NCBI GenBank assembly: GCA_035906255.1
Contig: JAMIFM010000037.1
Location: forward strand, 186,001-250,000
DNA from: SB11 sp035906255
GTDB taxonomy: Bacteria; Bacteroidota; Bacteroidia; UBA8524
Direction of reading: 5' to 3'
Length of the DNA: 64,000 nucleotides
Notes under the pieces: model-generated
Databases searched by the model: none
Seen by the model: the letters and a program-made list of their open reading frames with translations, nothing else
Told to the model about the DNA's origin: nothing
Position numbers and translations under genes: made by a program
In this document: piece after piece, positions 7,295 to 16,611 of the stretch
Layout of the letters: each line of letters begins with the position of its first letter
Numbering within the stretch: the first letter of the stretch is position 1

Positions 7295-10057
7295 TTAATG
7301 TTCGTGCCCGTGGTGGTGGTGGTCGTGCCCGTCACCTTCATGGTGTTCTTCTTCCTCTTCTTGTTCCAAACCGCCGCTTTGCGAAAGTATTTGTTGTATT
7401 TTTTCAAGGCGGGTACTTTCAGAAGCCGAAAGCCCGTTGGCTACCGCTTTTTGGTTCAATAGCTTGTAAATAGGAACGTACTTATCATTTATCTGTTTGT
7501 TGATGCTGTACATCACAAACATCATAATCCAGTTACCGCTCAAATCTTGGCTTTGTAATAGTTCCTGACCTTTAAGAGTGCGGTCTTCATCACCATTTAC
7601 CATGTGCGCGCCTAAACCTGTGGCCAATAAAAATACACCGTCGCCTTTGGCGTTTTCAAACTCTTTGGTAAACCAGCCCATGTAGTCGCCTACACCGTAT
7701 TTACCTAATATGTATAAATAAAGTGAGCGCATTTGCTCATTCTTCATTTTGGCATACTCAGTTTCAGCAAACTTAACAGCAGCCGCACTGTCTATACGGG
7801 CAAGGGCTGATATTGCTTCACCTGCTACAAAATACGAAGAATCGTTTAGCAGTTTGGTAAAGATAGGAGCGTATGTATTGTCTTTTGCTTCGCTGATAAT
7901 ATCAACGGCTTTTGCACGCACGGTAGATTTTTTATCGGTTTCAGCTATCATACCGATACGACGGGCTAATTTCTCGTTATTAGCTGCCATTTCAGCGTCT
8001 TTAACAATCTTCAACGCCTTTAAGCGGATTGCCCAAAAACGGTCACTCATTGCTGATAACACCATACTTTCACCCACTTCTTCACCGCTGCTTACAAGCT
8101 CTTCTGCTTTGCTGATGGCTTCCATGCGATCCATAAACAAGGGGCCTTCAGTAACCTGAATCAACCATTGTTCATTGGTTTTATATTCAGTTTTCTTAGC
8201 AAGCAACATCTTTTCAGCATCAAAGTTTACCCAACGTATTTTTCCGGCAGGGTTAAACTCAAAACGCTCAAAGCTCTCATCAATAATTATCTCTTCGGTA
8301 GTTTTTCCTGTCTCAGTATAAATGTCAACTTTCACAGGCAGTTTATATACCGATGGGATGTTTTCGCCGCTTTGTTGCTGTGTAACTTCAATTGCATACA
8401 CACCGTTTTCTTCGTCGTAAATATGATTAATATCCAGTACGGGGTGGCCTGCACTGTAAAACCATTGGTTAAAGAACCAGTTAAGGTCTTCTCCGGTTAC
8501 TTCCTCAACTGCAAGGCGCAATTGGTGCATCTCAACCGATTTGTATTTATTCTGGGTCAGATAAATGTTCAGTGCCTTAAAGAAAGCATCATCACCTATG
8601 TATTTGCGCAACATATGTAACACACGACCACCTTTTTGGTAGCTATGCGCATCAAACATATCATCGGGTTTGTTATGGTTAAAGCGCACCAACTCAGTTT
8701 TCTTTTCTTCAGCTTCGCTCATGTAGCGGGTCAAATCCTCTTCAAGGTGCTCATCAGCCTCATCACGACCGTAAGCGTGTTCCCTCCACAAATATTCACC
8801 GTAAGTGGCAAAACTCTCATTAAGCGGCAAGTTGGCCCAGCTTTCGGTAGTTACCAAATCGCCAAACCAGTGGTGAAACAACTCATGCGAAATCACATCT
8901 TCCATCGGTTGGTCAATGTGCATGCGGTCGTCGTGTTGTAACATATCAAAGTGGATTACAGCACCTGTGTTTTCCATCGCGCCCGATACAAAATCGCGTA
9001 CAACCACTTGGTGGTATTTTTCCCAAGGATAATCAACCCCAAGTTTTTTAGAGAAAAACTCAATCATTTTTGGAGTGTTGCCAAAAATCAAGCGGGCATA
9101 CTTTTCATATTCCTTCTCCACATAATAGTTCACCTCCATATTGCGCCATTTGTCTTTCACAATAGAAAACTGGCCTACGGCCATCATGGCAAGGTATGGG
9201 GCATGAGGAAGATTTTGTTTCCAGTGGTCGGTACGGGTACCGTCTTTATTTACTTTTGATGAGAGTAGCTTCCCGTTACTCAAAGTAACGTATTGCGTAT
9301 CCACCGTCATAATAATCTCTTGGGTAAAACGCTCGTTTGGAGAATCAAACGTAGGAAACCAGCACGATGATGCTTCGGTTTCACCCTGTGTCCATATCTG
9401 GCGGGGTTTGTTTTTATCTTCCAGCAAAGGGTTTATAAAATACAAGCCTTTATCTTCAGTAATGGCGGCATTTTCCTTTTCAGTATCAAGACCATCGGTA
9501 GGCAACTCATTAGGTTTGGCAACGTAGTTAACAAACAAGGTCAGTTCTTCATTGGCTTTATATTCCCTGCTCAGTTTTATTTTCAGTTTGGCAAGGTTCT
9601 CATACTCATATTGCAGCGGAGTAGTATTGTTTTTAGCATCAACTGTAAACACACCCAATACATCAAACCCTTTAGCATCTAACTCAACAGTTGATGTTGG
9701 ATAGAAATAAGGTTTTAAGGTGATATATGCCTTACCGTACATGTGTTGTTTTTCATAATCAAACTTCACATCCAGTTTGGTATGGGTGATATCAATCACA
9801 CGGGTTTTTGAAGCTTGATAAGGAGCAAGGGTTTGGGGTTCAGGATTCCAGTCGTAATCACCGTTATACTCATCGCCTCCGTCCCACGCAGCAGTATCGG
9901 TTGCCCATGAAGCTTCTGCCATCGCTTCTACCATTGCAATTGAATCGGCCACTCGGGCTTCTTCAGCGGCTATTTCTTCAGCCGTAAGTTTCTTTTTAGA
10001 TTTACAGGCGGCTACTGCTACAAGCCCTACCGACAGGACTACAAGTAATTTGCGCAT
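7295..10057 (-). CDS. M1-family aminopeptidase lipoprotein with histidine-rich C-terminus
   Basis: Zinc aminopeptidase (gluzincin, family M1) that trims N-terminal residues from peptides, 920 residues. The substrate motif GAMENTG lies just before the zinc site HELFH (residues 391-395), and the third zinc ligand is Glu414 in LPLNESFATYGEYLW, exactly 18 residues after the motif. The N-terminus is a lipoprotein signal (VAVAAC, Cys18), so the enzyme is probably periplasmic or outer-membrane bound. Residues from about 640 onward form helical HEAT-like repeats. The last 20 residues are unusual: a glutamate run followed by mixed His/Asp/Gly ending HHHHGHEH, a likely metal-binding tail. Divergent from the biotin carrier gene across about 50 bases. 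The family call is firm; the specificity is unknown. Confidence 0.93.
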   Translation of the reverse strand: MRKLLVVLSVGLVAVAACKSKKKLTAEEIAAEEARVADSIAMVEAMAEASWATDTAAWDGGDEYNGDYDWNPEPQTLAPYQASKTRVIDITHTKLDVKFDYEKQHMYGKAYITLKPYFYPTSTVELDAKGFDVLGVFTVDAKNNTTPLQYEYENLAKLKIKLSREYKANEELTLFVNYVAKPNELPTDGLDTEKENAAITEDKGLYFINPLLEDKNKPRQIWTQGETEASSCWFPTFDSPNERFTQEIIMTVDTQYVTLSNGKLLSSKVNKDGTRTDHWKQNLPHAPYLAMMAVGQFSIVKDKWRNMEVNYYVEKEYEKYARLIFGNTPKMIEFFSKKLGVDYPWEKYHQVVVRDFVSGAMENTGAVIHFDMLQHDDRMHIDQPMEDVISHELFHHWFGDLVTTESWANLPLNESFATYGEYLWREHAYGRDEADEHLEEDLTRYMSEAEEKKTELVRFNHNKPDDMFDAHSYQKGGRVLHMLRKYIGDDAFFKALNIYLTQNKYKSVEMHQLRLAVEEVTGEDLNWFFNQWFYSAGHPVLDINHIYDEENGVYAIEVTQQQSGENIPSVYKLPVKVDIYTETGKTTEEIIIDESFERFEFNPAGKIRWVNFDAEKMLLAKKTEYKTNEQWLIQVTEGPLFMDRMEAISKAEELVSSGEEVGESMVLSAMSDRFWAIRLKALKIVKDAEMAANNEKLARRIGMIAETDKKSTVRAKAVDIISEAKDNTYAPIFTKLLNDSSYFVAGEAISALARIDSAAAVKFAETEYAKMKNEQMRSLYLYILGKYGVGDYMGWFTKEFENAKGDGVFLLATGLGAHMVNGDEDRTLKGQELLQSQDLSGNWIMMFVMYSINKQINDKYVPIYKLLNQKAVANGLSASESTRLEKIQQILSQSGGLEQEEEEEHHEGDGHDHHHHGHEH

Positions 10058-10111
10058 AAAGGGATTTTTTTAATTATGTGGTTTTGCTGATTTTTGAGAA
10101 ATTTTTATCCA

Positions 10112-10609
10112 ATGATAAAGGCAAAAGTAAACGATAAACACGATTATACAATTACCGATAAAGATAAACTAATCGAAATAAACGGCGAAGCTGTGCACCC
10201 TGATGTGTACCGTGTTGACGAGAAACGTTTGCATTTTTTGCTTGAAAACAAATCGTATAATGTGGAGATGGTGGGTTTTGATGCCGATACTAAAACCTAT
10301 ACCGTAAAAGTGAACGGAACCAAGCATACAGTGGCGGTAAAAGACCGTTTTGATATTTTGCTCGACCAAATGGGAATGGGTGCAGCTACCGGCAGCAAAC
10401 TGAACGAAATAAAAGCCCCGATGCCCGGCCTTGTGATAAAAACTTTGGTACATGCGGGCGACAGCTTTAAAAAAGGGGATGCCTTGTTGGTGCTTGAAGC
10501 CATGAAAATGGAAAATATCTTAAAAGCCCCTGCTGATGGTACTGTGAAAGAAGTAGTGGTAAATCCCGGCGATAAGGTGGAGAAAAACCAAGTGCTTATT
10601 AAGTGTTAA
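10112..10609 (+). CDS. Biotin/lipoyl attachment (biotin carboxyl carrier) protein
   Basis: Biotin carrier subunit of an acyl-CoA carboxylase, 165 residues from the ATG at 10112; a TTG 18 bases upstream is in frame but less likely. The C-terminal 75 residues form the biotinyl domain, with the biotinylation site in EAMKMEN (the lysine between the methionines) and the typical KAPMPGLV strand before it. The N-terminal 85 residues resemble the linker region of propionyl- or methylcrotonyl-CoA carboxylase alpha subunits. No carboxylase or carboxyltransferase gene adjoins it, so its partners are encoded elsewhere. A methylmalonyl-CoA epimerase gene at 62359-62763 would fit a propionyl-CoA pathway, but that link is only inference. 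Confidence 0.85.
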   Translation: MIKAKVNDKHDYTITDKDKLIEINGEAVHPDVYRVDEKRLHFLLENKSYNVEMVGFDADTKTYTVKVNGTKHTVAVKDRFDILLDQMGMGAATGSKLNEIKAPMPGLVIKTLVHAGDSFKKGDALLVLEAMKMENILKAPADGTVKEVVVNPGDKVEKNQVLIKC

Positions 10610-10936
10610 AAAAACTCTAATCGGTCAATATATGTGGGGTTAAAACCCCAATTCTTGCGCAGGACTTAAGTCCTGCGCAAGAAGGTAATTACAAAAACGA
10701 CAGGTTTCAACCTGCCGTAACAAATACAATATGAAATTTATAGATAAGTGTGCCTTTACGTGGCTTCCCTCCTTGTTTTAAGGACGAGAGTGAGTGTAGT
10801 TCTAAATATGTACACAAAAGTTAGCACTTTGGCCATAGTGTTAAAATGTTTTAGCCACACCATATAAACACCGCACTAACTTTGAGGGTTGCTGCAATTA
10901 TGGGCTGCTTGCCTGCGTTATGCAGTTATATAGTGT
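10610..10936 (+). repeat. Gene-free stretch with three consecutive palindromes
   Basis: 327 bases without a gene. Three inverted repeats follow each other. 10634-10649 has 7-bp arms (TGGGGTT) around AA. 10652-10683 is a perfect 32-base palindrome with no loop, centred on CTTAAG. 10701-10714 has 6-bp arms (CAGGTT) around TC. None has a trailing T run, so they are not convincing intrinsic terminators. They look like short palindromic repeat elements. From 10720 to 10936 I see nothing beyond the presumed leader of the next gene; a seven-codon frame from the ATG at 10919 ends across the GTG start. Confidence 0.6.
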
Positions 10937-13468
10937 GTGGTGAAAAAGGTGTTTAAAATAATAGGGTACTTGGTGCTTGGCTTCGCAGGCCTTGTATTAC
11001 TTGGCATTGCAAGTATTTATGTGTTTAGCAAACCCATAAAAAACAAAGTTACCCAAAGCATTAGCAGCCAATTAGCTACCAAAGTTGCTATTAGTGATAT
11101 TGGCCTTTCAGCCTTCAAAAACTTCCCATACATAACAGTTAGCTTTCAAAACATTCGTGCTGCCGAATCTTCAAAAATCACGGGCACACAATTAATGACG
11201 CTGCAAAGCCTGTCTGTAACCCTAAATCCCTTGCATCTTTTGCGTGGGCACTACAGGTTTGAGGAGATTGTGCTGCAAAACGGAAAATTGAAAGCGGCAC
11301 AAGACGGTGACAAAAACAATTTCTCAATTTTTAAACCCGATGATGGAAAAGGGGGAGGTAAATTTAAGTTGGTGTTTGAGAAGATTACCCTTGCCAACAT
11401 ACAACTGCAACATATTGATGTGCAAAAGGGTGATACCCTTGCACTATTAGTAAACAACGTACAACTGCAAGGCAGCTTTGATGAGAAGGAATTTTTGGTG
11501 AATACCAAGGGCAGCATTGTGCCTCAGCAAATAAAGTTTGATGGTCAAACACTGCGCATTGCCAAGCCCGTTACATTTCAAACATCCTTTAAAGTTAACC
11601 GCCCCGATACTTCGTACAGTTTCACACAAACCAAGCTAACGGTAGAAAACTTTAACTTCATAGTAAACGGTAAAATAACCACCCGCCAAAAAAGTAACCA
11701 CATTAACCTGCAACTGTTGGGCGATAACTTGGGACTTTTGCAGTTGCTGGAGCTAATGCCCAAAAAATACCTGCCCAACTTAAGCGATTACCAAACCGAC
11801 GGTATGCTTGAGTGCAGGGTGAGTGTGCTGGGCGAATTGGGGCAAGACAAAACTCCGGCGGTGGATGCAACGTTTAAAGTTGCTAACGGGCGGCTTGCCA
11901 AGGCAGGATTGGATGTACAAATGACCGATATTCAATTGTCGGGCAAATTGAAGTATGAGCAACAAGGAGAATTTACCCTATCATCGTTAGAAATCCCTCA
12001 AATTAAAGCCTCGGTAAATGGTGAGCGGGTGCAAGGCGCAGTAAGTTTGCTGAATTTTTCAAACCCCATTGTCAAAGCCAAAGTAGAAGGCACATTCAAC
12101 CTTAAACAATGGGCGCAATTGTTTAAATTGGATAAGATAGAAACGTTGGAAGGCTTGGCTACTTTAAACCTTGAAATGGAAGGTAAAGTGGCAGACTTCA
12201 CCAAAAAAACTGAAACGCTGCCGGCCTTGTTTCAAGGTACACTAACGGCCAAAAATGTGAAGCTGGCACTAAAAGGCAGCCCATACAATTATGAGAATGT
12301 AAACGGACACCTGTTTGCTGATAACAACCTGCTGGATATAGATACATTATATGCCCAAATAAACGGCAACTCGCTGGGTATTAAAGGGCGTGCCCATCAC
12401 TTGCTCGACTATATGTTCAGTACAGGCAAAACCCTTGAAGTAGAGGGGCATCTCACAAGCCCCCATATTGATATTCCGTCATTAGCAGCAGTTGGAGGCG
12501 GCAAAAAAACCGAAGACACATTGGGGTTCACCATTCCTGATAATATTACCTTCAAGCTGAAAAGTCATATCACTAAACTTACGTTCAATAAATTCCTTGC
12601 CCGTAATGTGGCGGGAACAGTAGCAGCGGGCAATAAAGTTATTACGTTACAAAACCTTGATTTTGATGCTATGGGCGGGTCGTTTGCCCTTAGCGGAAAC
12701 GTGTTTGAAAAAACAGGCAAACAGTTTGTTATCAGCGCACAGTTAGAGGCTCAAAAAATTGATATTGAGCAACTGTTTTACCAATGCAACAATTTTGGGC
12801 AAAACCACATTACCTCTGAAAATTTAAAAGGTACACTCACCACCCGTTTACAATTGGCCGCCCCATTGGATAAATACCTGAACATCGATGTAAAAAAACT
12901 GTTTGTTACATCACACATGAGCATTACCGGCGGAAGGTTATATAATTATGCGCCCATGCTTAAACTTTCAGGGTTTATTGATGTGAACGACTTGAAAGAC
13001 ATAGCGTTTGAGAAGTTGGAGAACACTATTGAGATAAAAGATAACAGGGTGATAATACCTCAAATGGAGATTAAAAACAGTGCGTTGAATTTGCAAGCCG
13101 AAGGCTACCATACGTTTGAAAACTACATGGAATACAAATTCAGGTTGAAGTTGAAGGATGTGTTATCGAGAAAGTTTAACCGAAAAAAGGCTGCTACGGG
13201 CAACTACGAAGAAGACAAAGAGGGTATAAACATTTTTATATTGATGAAAGGCCCTGCCGATAATCCTACGGTAACGTATGACCGCAAAAGTGCTTTTAAA
13301 AATGTGAAGGAAAATATTAAGACTGAAAAAAATACGTTGTTACAATTATTGAGGGATGAGTTTGATATAAAGAAGAAAGACGATAAAAGCAGTGATGGGA
13401 AAACTCCTGATAAGGGAAGAAAGAATGATGAAGAAGTTGAAGAGTGGGAAACTGATATTCCTCGATGA
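10937..13468 (+). CDS. AsmA-like family protein
   Basis: Large AsmA-like protein of 843 residues. It has one N-terminal membrane helix (about 5-30) followed by a long repetitive beta-rich region with the AsmA pattern (KVTQSISSQLATKVAISDIGL, a trimmed version of which recurs in the family), and a charged C-terminal tail (from about 800: lysine/glutamate-rich). AsmA-like proteins are thought to form periplasmic bridges involved in outer-membrane lipid homeostasis. The start is GTG; 10937 and 10940 are adjacent GTG codons and either could be used, while no in-frame ATG fits. It is followed about 100 bases later by the transglycosylase gene on the same strand. Family assignment is good; a specific role is unknown. 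Confidence 0.82.
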   Translation: MVKKVFKIIGYLVLGFAGLVLLGIASIYVFSKPIKNKVTQSISSQLATKVAISDIGLSAFKNFPYITVSFQNIRAAESSKITGTQLMTLQSLSVTLNPLHLLRGHYRFEEIVLQNGKLKAAQDGDKNNFSIFKPDDGKGGGKFKLVFEKITLANIQLQHIDVQKGDTLALLVNNVQLQGSFDEKEFLVNTKGSIVPQQIKFDGQTLRIAKPVTFQTSFKVNRPDTSYSFTQTKLTVENFNFIVNGKITTRQKSNHINLQLLGDNLGLLQLLELMPKKYLPNLSDYQTDGMLECRVSVLGELGQDKTPAVDATFKVANGRLAKAGLDVQMTDIQLSGKLKYEQQGEFTLSSLEIPQIKASVNGERVQGAVSLLNFSNPIVKAKVEGTFNLKQWAQLFKLDKIETLEGLATLNLEMEGKVADFTKKTETLPALFQGTLTAKNVKLALKGSPYNYENVNGHLFADNNLLDIDTLYAQINGNSLGIKGRAHHLLDYMFSTGKTLEVEGHLTSPHIDIPSLAAVGGGKKTEDTLGFTIPDNITFKLKSHITKLTFNKFLARNVAGTVAAGNKVITLQNLDFDAMGGSFALSGNVFEKTGKQFVISAQLEAQKIDIEQLFYQCNNFGQNHITSENLKGTLTTRLQLAAPLDKYLNIDVKKLFVTSHMSITGGRLYNYAPMLKLSGFIDVNDLKDIAFEKLENTIEIKDNRVIIPQMEIKNSALNLQAEGYHTFENYMEYKFRLKLKDVLSRKFNRKKAATGNYEEDKEGINIFILMKGPADNPTVTYDRKSAFKNVKENIKTEKNTLLQLLRDEFDIKKKDDKSSDGKTPDKGRKNDEEVEEWETDIPR

Positions 13469-13570
13469 AAGAAAAAACCAAAAACCTGCCGGATGTGGAT
13501 TAAAGGGTATTGTTTTTGCTAACAAAAAACAGCACTTTTGCCCGTTGGTGGCTTAAAAATATTATTGCCA

Positions 13571-15157
13571 ATGATGAAAAAGACGTTCATATACTGGCTG
13601 GCTATAGCACTGCTGCTGCCCGCTTTTGCAGGAGCGCAAACGCAACCCGAAGAAGAATATCCGAGTGATATGCTGGCTGCGCTTGACAGTTTAACCGTGC
13701 TTTTGAACCAAAACTGCACCAAGGCTAATGCCGGAAAGTGTTTCGACCCATCAGTTGATGAGGAAAATACCGCTACGCTTAGTCTTAACCCCGCAGCGGT
13801 TCAAAAAACATTGAACATGATGGAGTCCGGTATTCCATTAGACTACAACAAACACGTTGAGGGTTTTATTAATCTTTACGCAGTAAGGAAAAAACAACTT
13901 ACCGAGCGCATCTTAGCCCTTTCTGAATACTACTTCCCCAAGTTTGAAGAAATATTAGACCGTGAGGGATTGCCTCAAGAGTTTAAATACCTTGCAGTGG
14001 TTGAGTCGGCACTAAACCCACAAGCCCAATCATGGGCGGGTGCTTGCGGTTTGTGGCAGTTTATACACAGCACAGGTCTTGCATACGGATTAAAAATCAA
14101 CGGGATGGTGGATGAACGCCGTGACCCCGAAAAGGCCACCCTTGCAGCTTGTCAGTATTTTAAAAACAGCTACGAATTGTATGGTGATTGGTTGCTGGTT
14201 ATTGCCTCATACAACTGCGGCCCCGGAAACGTAAACAAAGCCATCCGTAAAAGTGGCGGTAAACGCAGCTTTTGGGAAGTAATGAAATATTTACCCAAAG
14301 AAACTCGCGGCTATGTGCCTGCTTTTATTGCAGTGGCTTATGTGATGAACAACGCCAAGCAATTGGGACTAAAACCTGCCGAGTTTGATATACACGAGTT
14401 AGTAGAAAACGTTGAGATTGACCAATGGGTACACTTTGGTCAAATGAGCAAAGTATTAGGTATTCCGATGGAAGACCTTGAATACCTGAACCCTGAATAC
14501 CGCAAAAAAATTATTCCTGCTACCACAAGCAGCAAACACAGCATCACACTGCCTTATAAGTATGCCATGCGTTTTGCTGAGTTGAAAGACAGCGTGTTTG
14601 CTACCCCTTTTAGCGATTACAGCAACGAAGAAGAAGCCGAATACCTGAGCAAGCGAGTAGTACACAAAGTACGCAAGGGCGAAACATTGGCTAAAATTGC
14701 TAAGAAATACGGGGTGAGAACCAGCGACTTGAAAGCATGGAACATTATTAAAGGCAACTCAGTGCGGCCGGGTAAAAAACTGGTGGTGTATCAAAAGGTG
14801 AAGGTAAAACCCAATAGCAAGCCTTCAAAAGAGGATGAGGAAGAGGAAACAGAGGAAGTTGAAGACACCAAAATGGCTGCCAAAGACAAACCCGCACCAT
14901 TGGTAATAGTAACCGATAGTGTTAAAACAGCTTCAGCCGATAGTGCTGCCAAAGTTGCCAAAACACAAACACCAAAACAAAAACCAACCACTACTGTAAA
15001 CACCATGCGCTACCACAAGGTAGAGCGTGGCGATACTTTATACAGCATTAGCAAGCAATACGGGCTTACTGTTGAAAAACTAAGAGTTTACAACCAGTTG
15101 CCTAAAAATGCCGTTATTAAACCGGGTACCAAGCTAAAAATAACTCCCGGTAGCTGA
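13571..15157 (+). CDS. LysM-containing lytic transglycosylase (MltD-like)
   Basis: Peptidoglycan lytic transglycosylase of 528 residues from the ATG at 13571, chosen because it gives a clean signal peptide (MMKKTFIYWLAIALLLPAFA); the TTG at 13538 only adds an unlikely extension. The GH23 SLT domain (about 120-270) has the catalytic glutamate at residue 145 in VVESALNPQAQS, followed by GACGLWQFI and ASYNCGPGNV. Two LysM domains follow, at about 363-408 and 481-528, with an acidic Ala/Lys-rich linker between them, binding glycan strands. It cleaves MurNAc-GlcNAc bonds to give anhydro-muropeptides during wall remodelling. The stop is 7 bases before the DUF4837 gene, so the two are probably co-transcribed. 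Confidence 0.93.
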   Translation: MMKKTFIYWLAIALLLPAFAGAQTQPEEEYPSDMLAALDSLTVLLNQNCTKANAGKCFDPSVDEENTATLSLNPAAVQKTLNMMESGIPLDYNKHVEGFINLYAVRKKQLTERILALSEYYFPKFEEILDREGLPQEFKYLAVVESALNPQAQSWAGACGLWQFIHSTGLAYGLKINGMVDERRDPEKATLAACQYFKNSYELYGDWLLVIASYNCGPGNVNKAIRKSGGKRSFWEVMKYLPKETRGYVPAFIAVAYVMNNAKQLGLKPAEFDIHELVENVEIDQWVHFGQMSKVLGIPMEDLEYLNPEYRKKIIPATTSSKHSITLPYKYAMRFAELKDSVFATPFSDYSNEEEAEYLSKRVVHKVRKGETLAKIAKKYGVRTSDLKAWNIIKGNSVRPGKKLVVYQKVKVKPNSKPSKEDEEEETEEVEDTKMAAKDKPAPLVIVTDSVKTASADSAAKVAKTQTPKQKPTTTVNTMRYHKVERGDTLYSISKQYGLTVEKLRVYNQLPKNAVIKPGTKLKITPGS

Positions 15158-15164
15158 TAACTGT

Positions 15165-16250
15165 ATGAAAAAACCTGTAACGCTTATTATCTCCTTGCTT
15201 CTGCTTGTTGGTTTAAACTCATGCGGAGAGGGGAAAAAGACAGACAAAAACCGTCCTAAATTGCCTAATGCAATAGGGCACATGGGCGAGGTAGCAATAG
15301 TAGGCGACAGGTTATTGTTTGAAGGGACTATTCGGGAAGCTTTCGATTCAGTGTTTGACATTCGTCAACCCTATTTCTTTAACGATGAAGGGTACTTCCG
15401 CGTTTTTGATGTACGCCCCGAAATGTTTCAAAGCGTTTATAAATCATACAGTACTTTACTTGTGATAAAAGTGCAGGACGATGGATTTGACACCCGCAAA
15501 TTATTACCTGCTCCATACAATACACTTTCCGACTCGTTAAAGAAAGCCAACGATACTGCTGCAATCCGTTTATACAGTAAAAAAAATATTTGGGCATATC
15601 CGCAACAGGTAGTGTTTTTATATGCCAAAAACCACGACGTACTGCACAGTTATTTGCTAAACGAACGTAAAGCCGTTCTTGACCTTATGTTGCGCACCGA
15701 AGCAGAAACTTTTGCGGTGGCAAACAAAAATGAACGTCAAGATTCTATCGGTAATTTTATCAAACAGCACTTTGGGTTCACAATGGACGTGCCTACCAAT
15801 TTCCGTGTTGCACGATATGAAGAAAAAGGCAACAGAAAGTTTGCATGGATACGCAGGGAAACCCCCAATATTAGTCAGGGATTGGTTATATATACCCAAC
15901 CTTATACCCGCAAAGACCAATTAGTAGCCGAAGAAATTGTACTTAGTCGTGATTCAGTAGTTGAAAAATACATTCCGGGAAGCGTTGACGGAAGTTACAT
16001 GACTACTGAAAAAGCGTTCCCGTTTGCTACCAAAGCGTTTGAGTTTAACGGCAAGTATGCCGTTGAATTACGTGCACTTTGGAAAACCGAAGGGGAGTTT
16101 ATGGGAGGCCCCTTTTACAGCATCACCATGATAGACGAAGCCACCAGTCAACTAATAACGGTTGAAGGGTTTGTATTTTCTCCCCGTTTTGATAAAACCC
16201 AGTACCTGCGTCAGATGGAAGTGATTGTGAAATCACTCTCGTGGCAGTAA
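15165..16250 (+). CDS. DUF4837 family lipoprotein
   Basis: Exported lipoprotein of 361 residues, with a lipobox ending at Cys20 (LVGLNSC). The mature part starts with a short charged linker and the motif LPNAIGHMGEVAIVGD, typical of DUF4837, a family found in Bacteroidota with unknown function. No transmembrane helices or catalytic motifs were recognised. It starts 7 bases after the transglycosylase stop, which suggests a shared transcript and possibly a role at the cell wall, but this is only context. The reading frame is intact, and its stop is 3 bases from the 3' end of a broken small gene on the other strand. Confidence 0.82.
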   Translation: MKKPVTLIISLLLLVGLNSCGEGKKTDKNRPKLPNAIGHMGEVAIVGDRLLFEGTIREAFDSVFDIRQPYFFNDEGYFRVFDVRPEMFQSVYKSYSTLLVIKVQDDGFDTRKLLPAPYNTLSDSLKKANDTAAIRLYSKKNIWAYPQQVVFLYAKNHDVLHSYLLNERKAVLDLMLRTEAETFAVANKNERQDSIGNFIKQHFGFTMDVPTNFRVARYEEKGNRKFAWIRRETPNISQGLVIYTQPYTRKDQLVAEEIVLSRDSVVEKYIPGSVDGSYMTTEKAFPFATKAFEFNGKYAVELRALWKTEGEFMGGPFYSITMIDEATSQLITVEGFVFSPRFDKTQYLRQMEVIVKSLSWQ

Positions 16251-16252
16251 TC

Positions 16253-16533
16253 CTACTCTTTTATCATCTTAGCCCTTAGTAAAGGTGTTCTTGTATCACT
16301 GTATGCAGTGATGGTATATATGCTTGGAGCAAGCGGTGAAACATCAAATGAGTTTTGATTTACAGGGAGTGAGCCAACTATACGACATCCGAAGTGGTGG
16401 CATCTATACAAGACATTCCCGTGAAACTGACTACCTTTTTAATTGGGGCAGCAATTGTAGGTAGATTATTTTGCGCATCTACAAAAACCGAAAGCGAAAA
16501 AAGTGCAACTATGGATAGTAAAGTTTTCTTCAT
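16253..16533 (-). pseudogene. Frameshifted small secreted protein resembling a type IX sorting domain
   Basis: Reading the minus strand from the ATG at 16533 gives a clear signal peptide (MKKTLLSIVALFSLSVFVDA) and then 31 residues up to a TAG at 16378-16380. In a different frame the sequence continues VGSLPVNQNSFDVSPLAP and ends RAKMIKE with a stop at 16253, which looks like the end of a type A C-terminal sorting domain. Removing one TA from the TATA at 16379-16382 joins the two frames into a 92-residue protein, an exact fit over the whole interval. The gene is therefore a recent two-base indel pseudogene or contains a sequencing error. Nothing else is recognised in this gap before the WD40-caspase gene. 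Confidence 0.62.
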
Positions 16534-16611
16534 ATTTAAGAGATAACTCCATAAAGGATTCTGTTGCTTTGGCGTTTACTTTGTATTCCCTAAACAGATA
16601 AAAACTAAATT

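Noticed and set aside
7171..7407. Minus-strand frame of 78 residues at the 3' end of the M1 gene
   Set aside because: Another frame of the His-rich tail coding sequence and of the terminator region; low-complexity threonine runs only.
10919..10942. Seven-codon upstream frame before the AsmA-like gene
   Set aside because: Its stop overlaps the GTG start, but nothing shows it is translated; too short to support.
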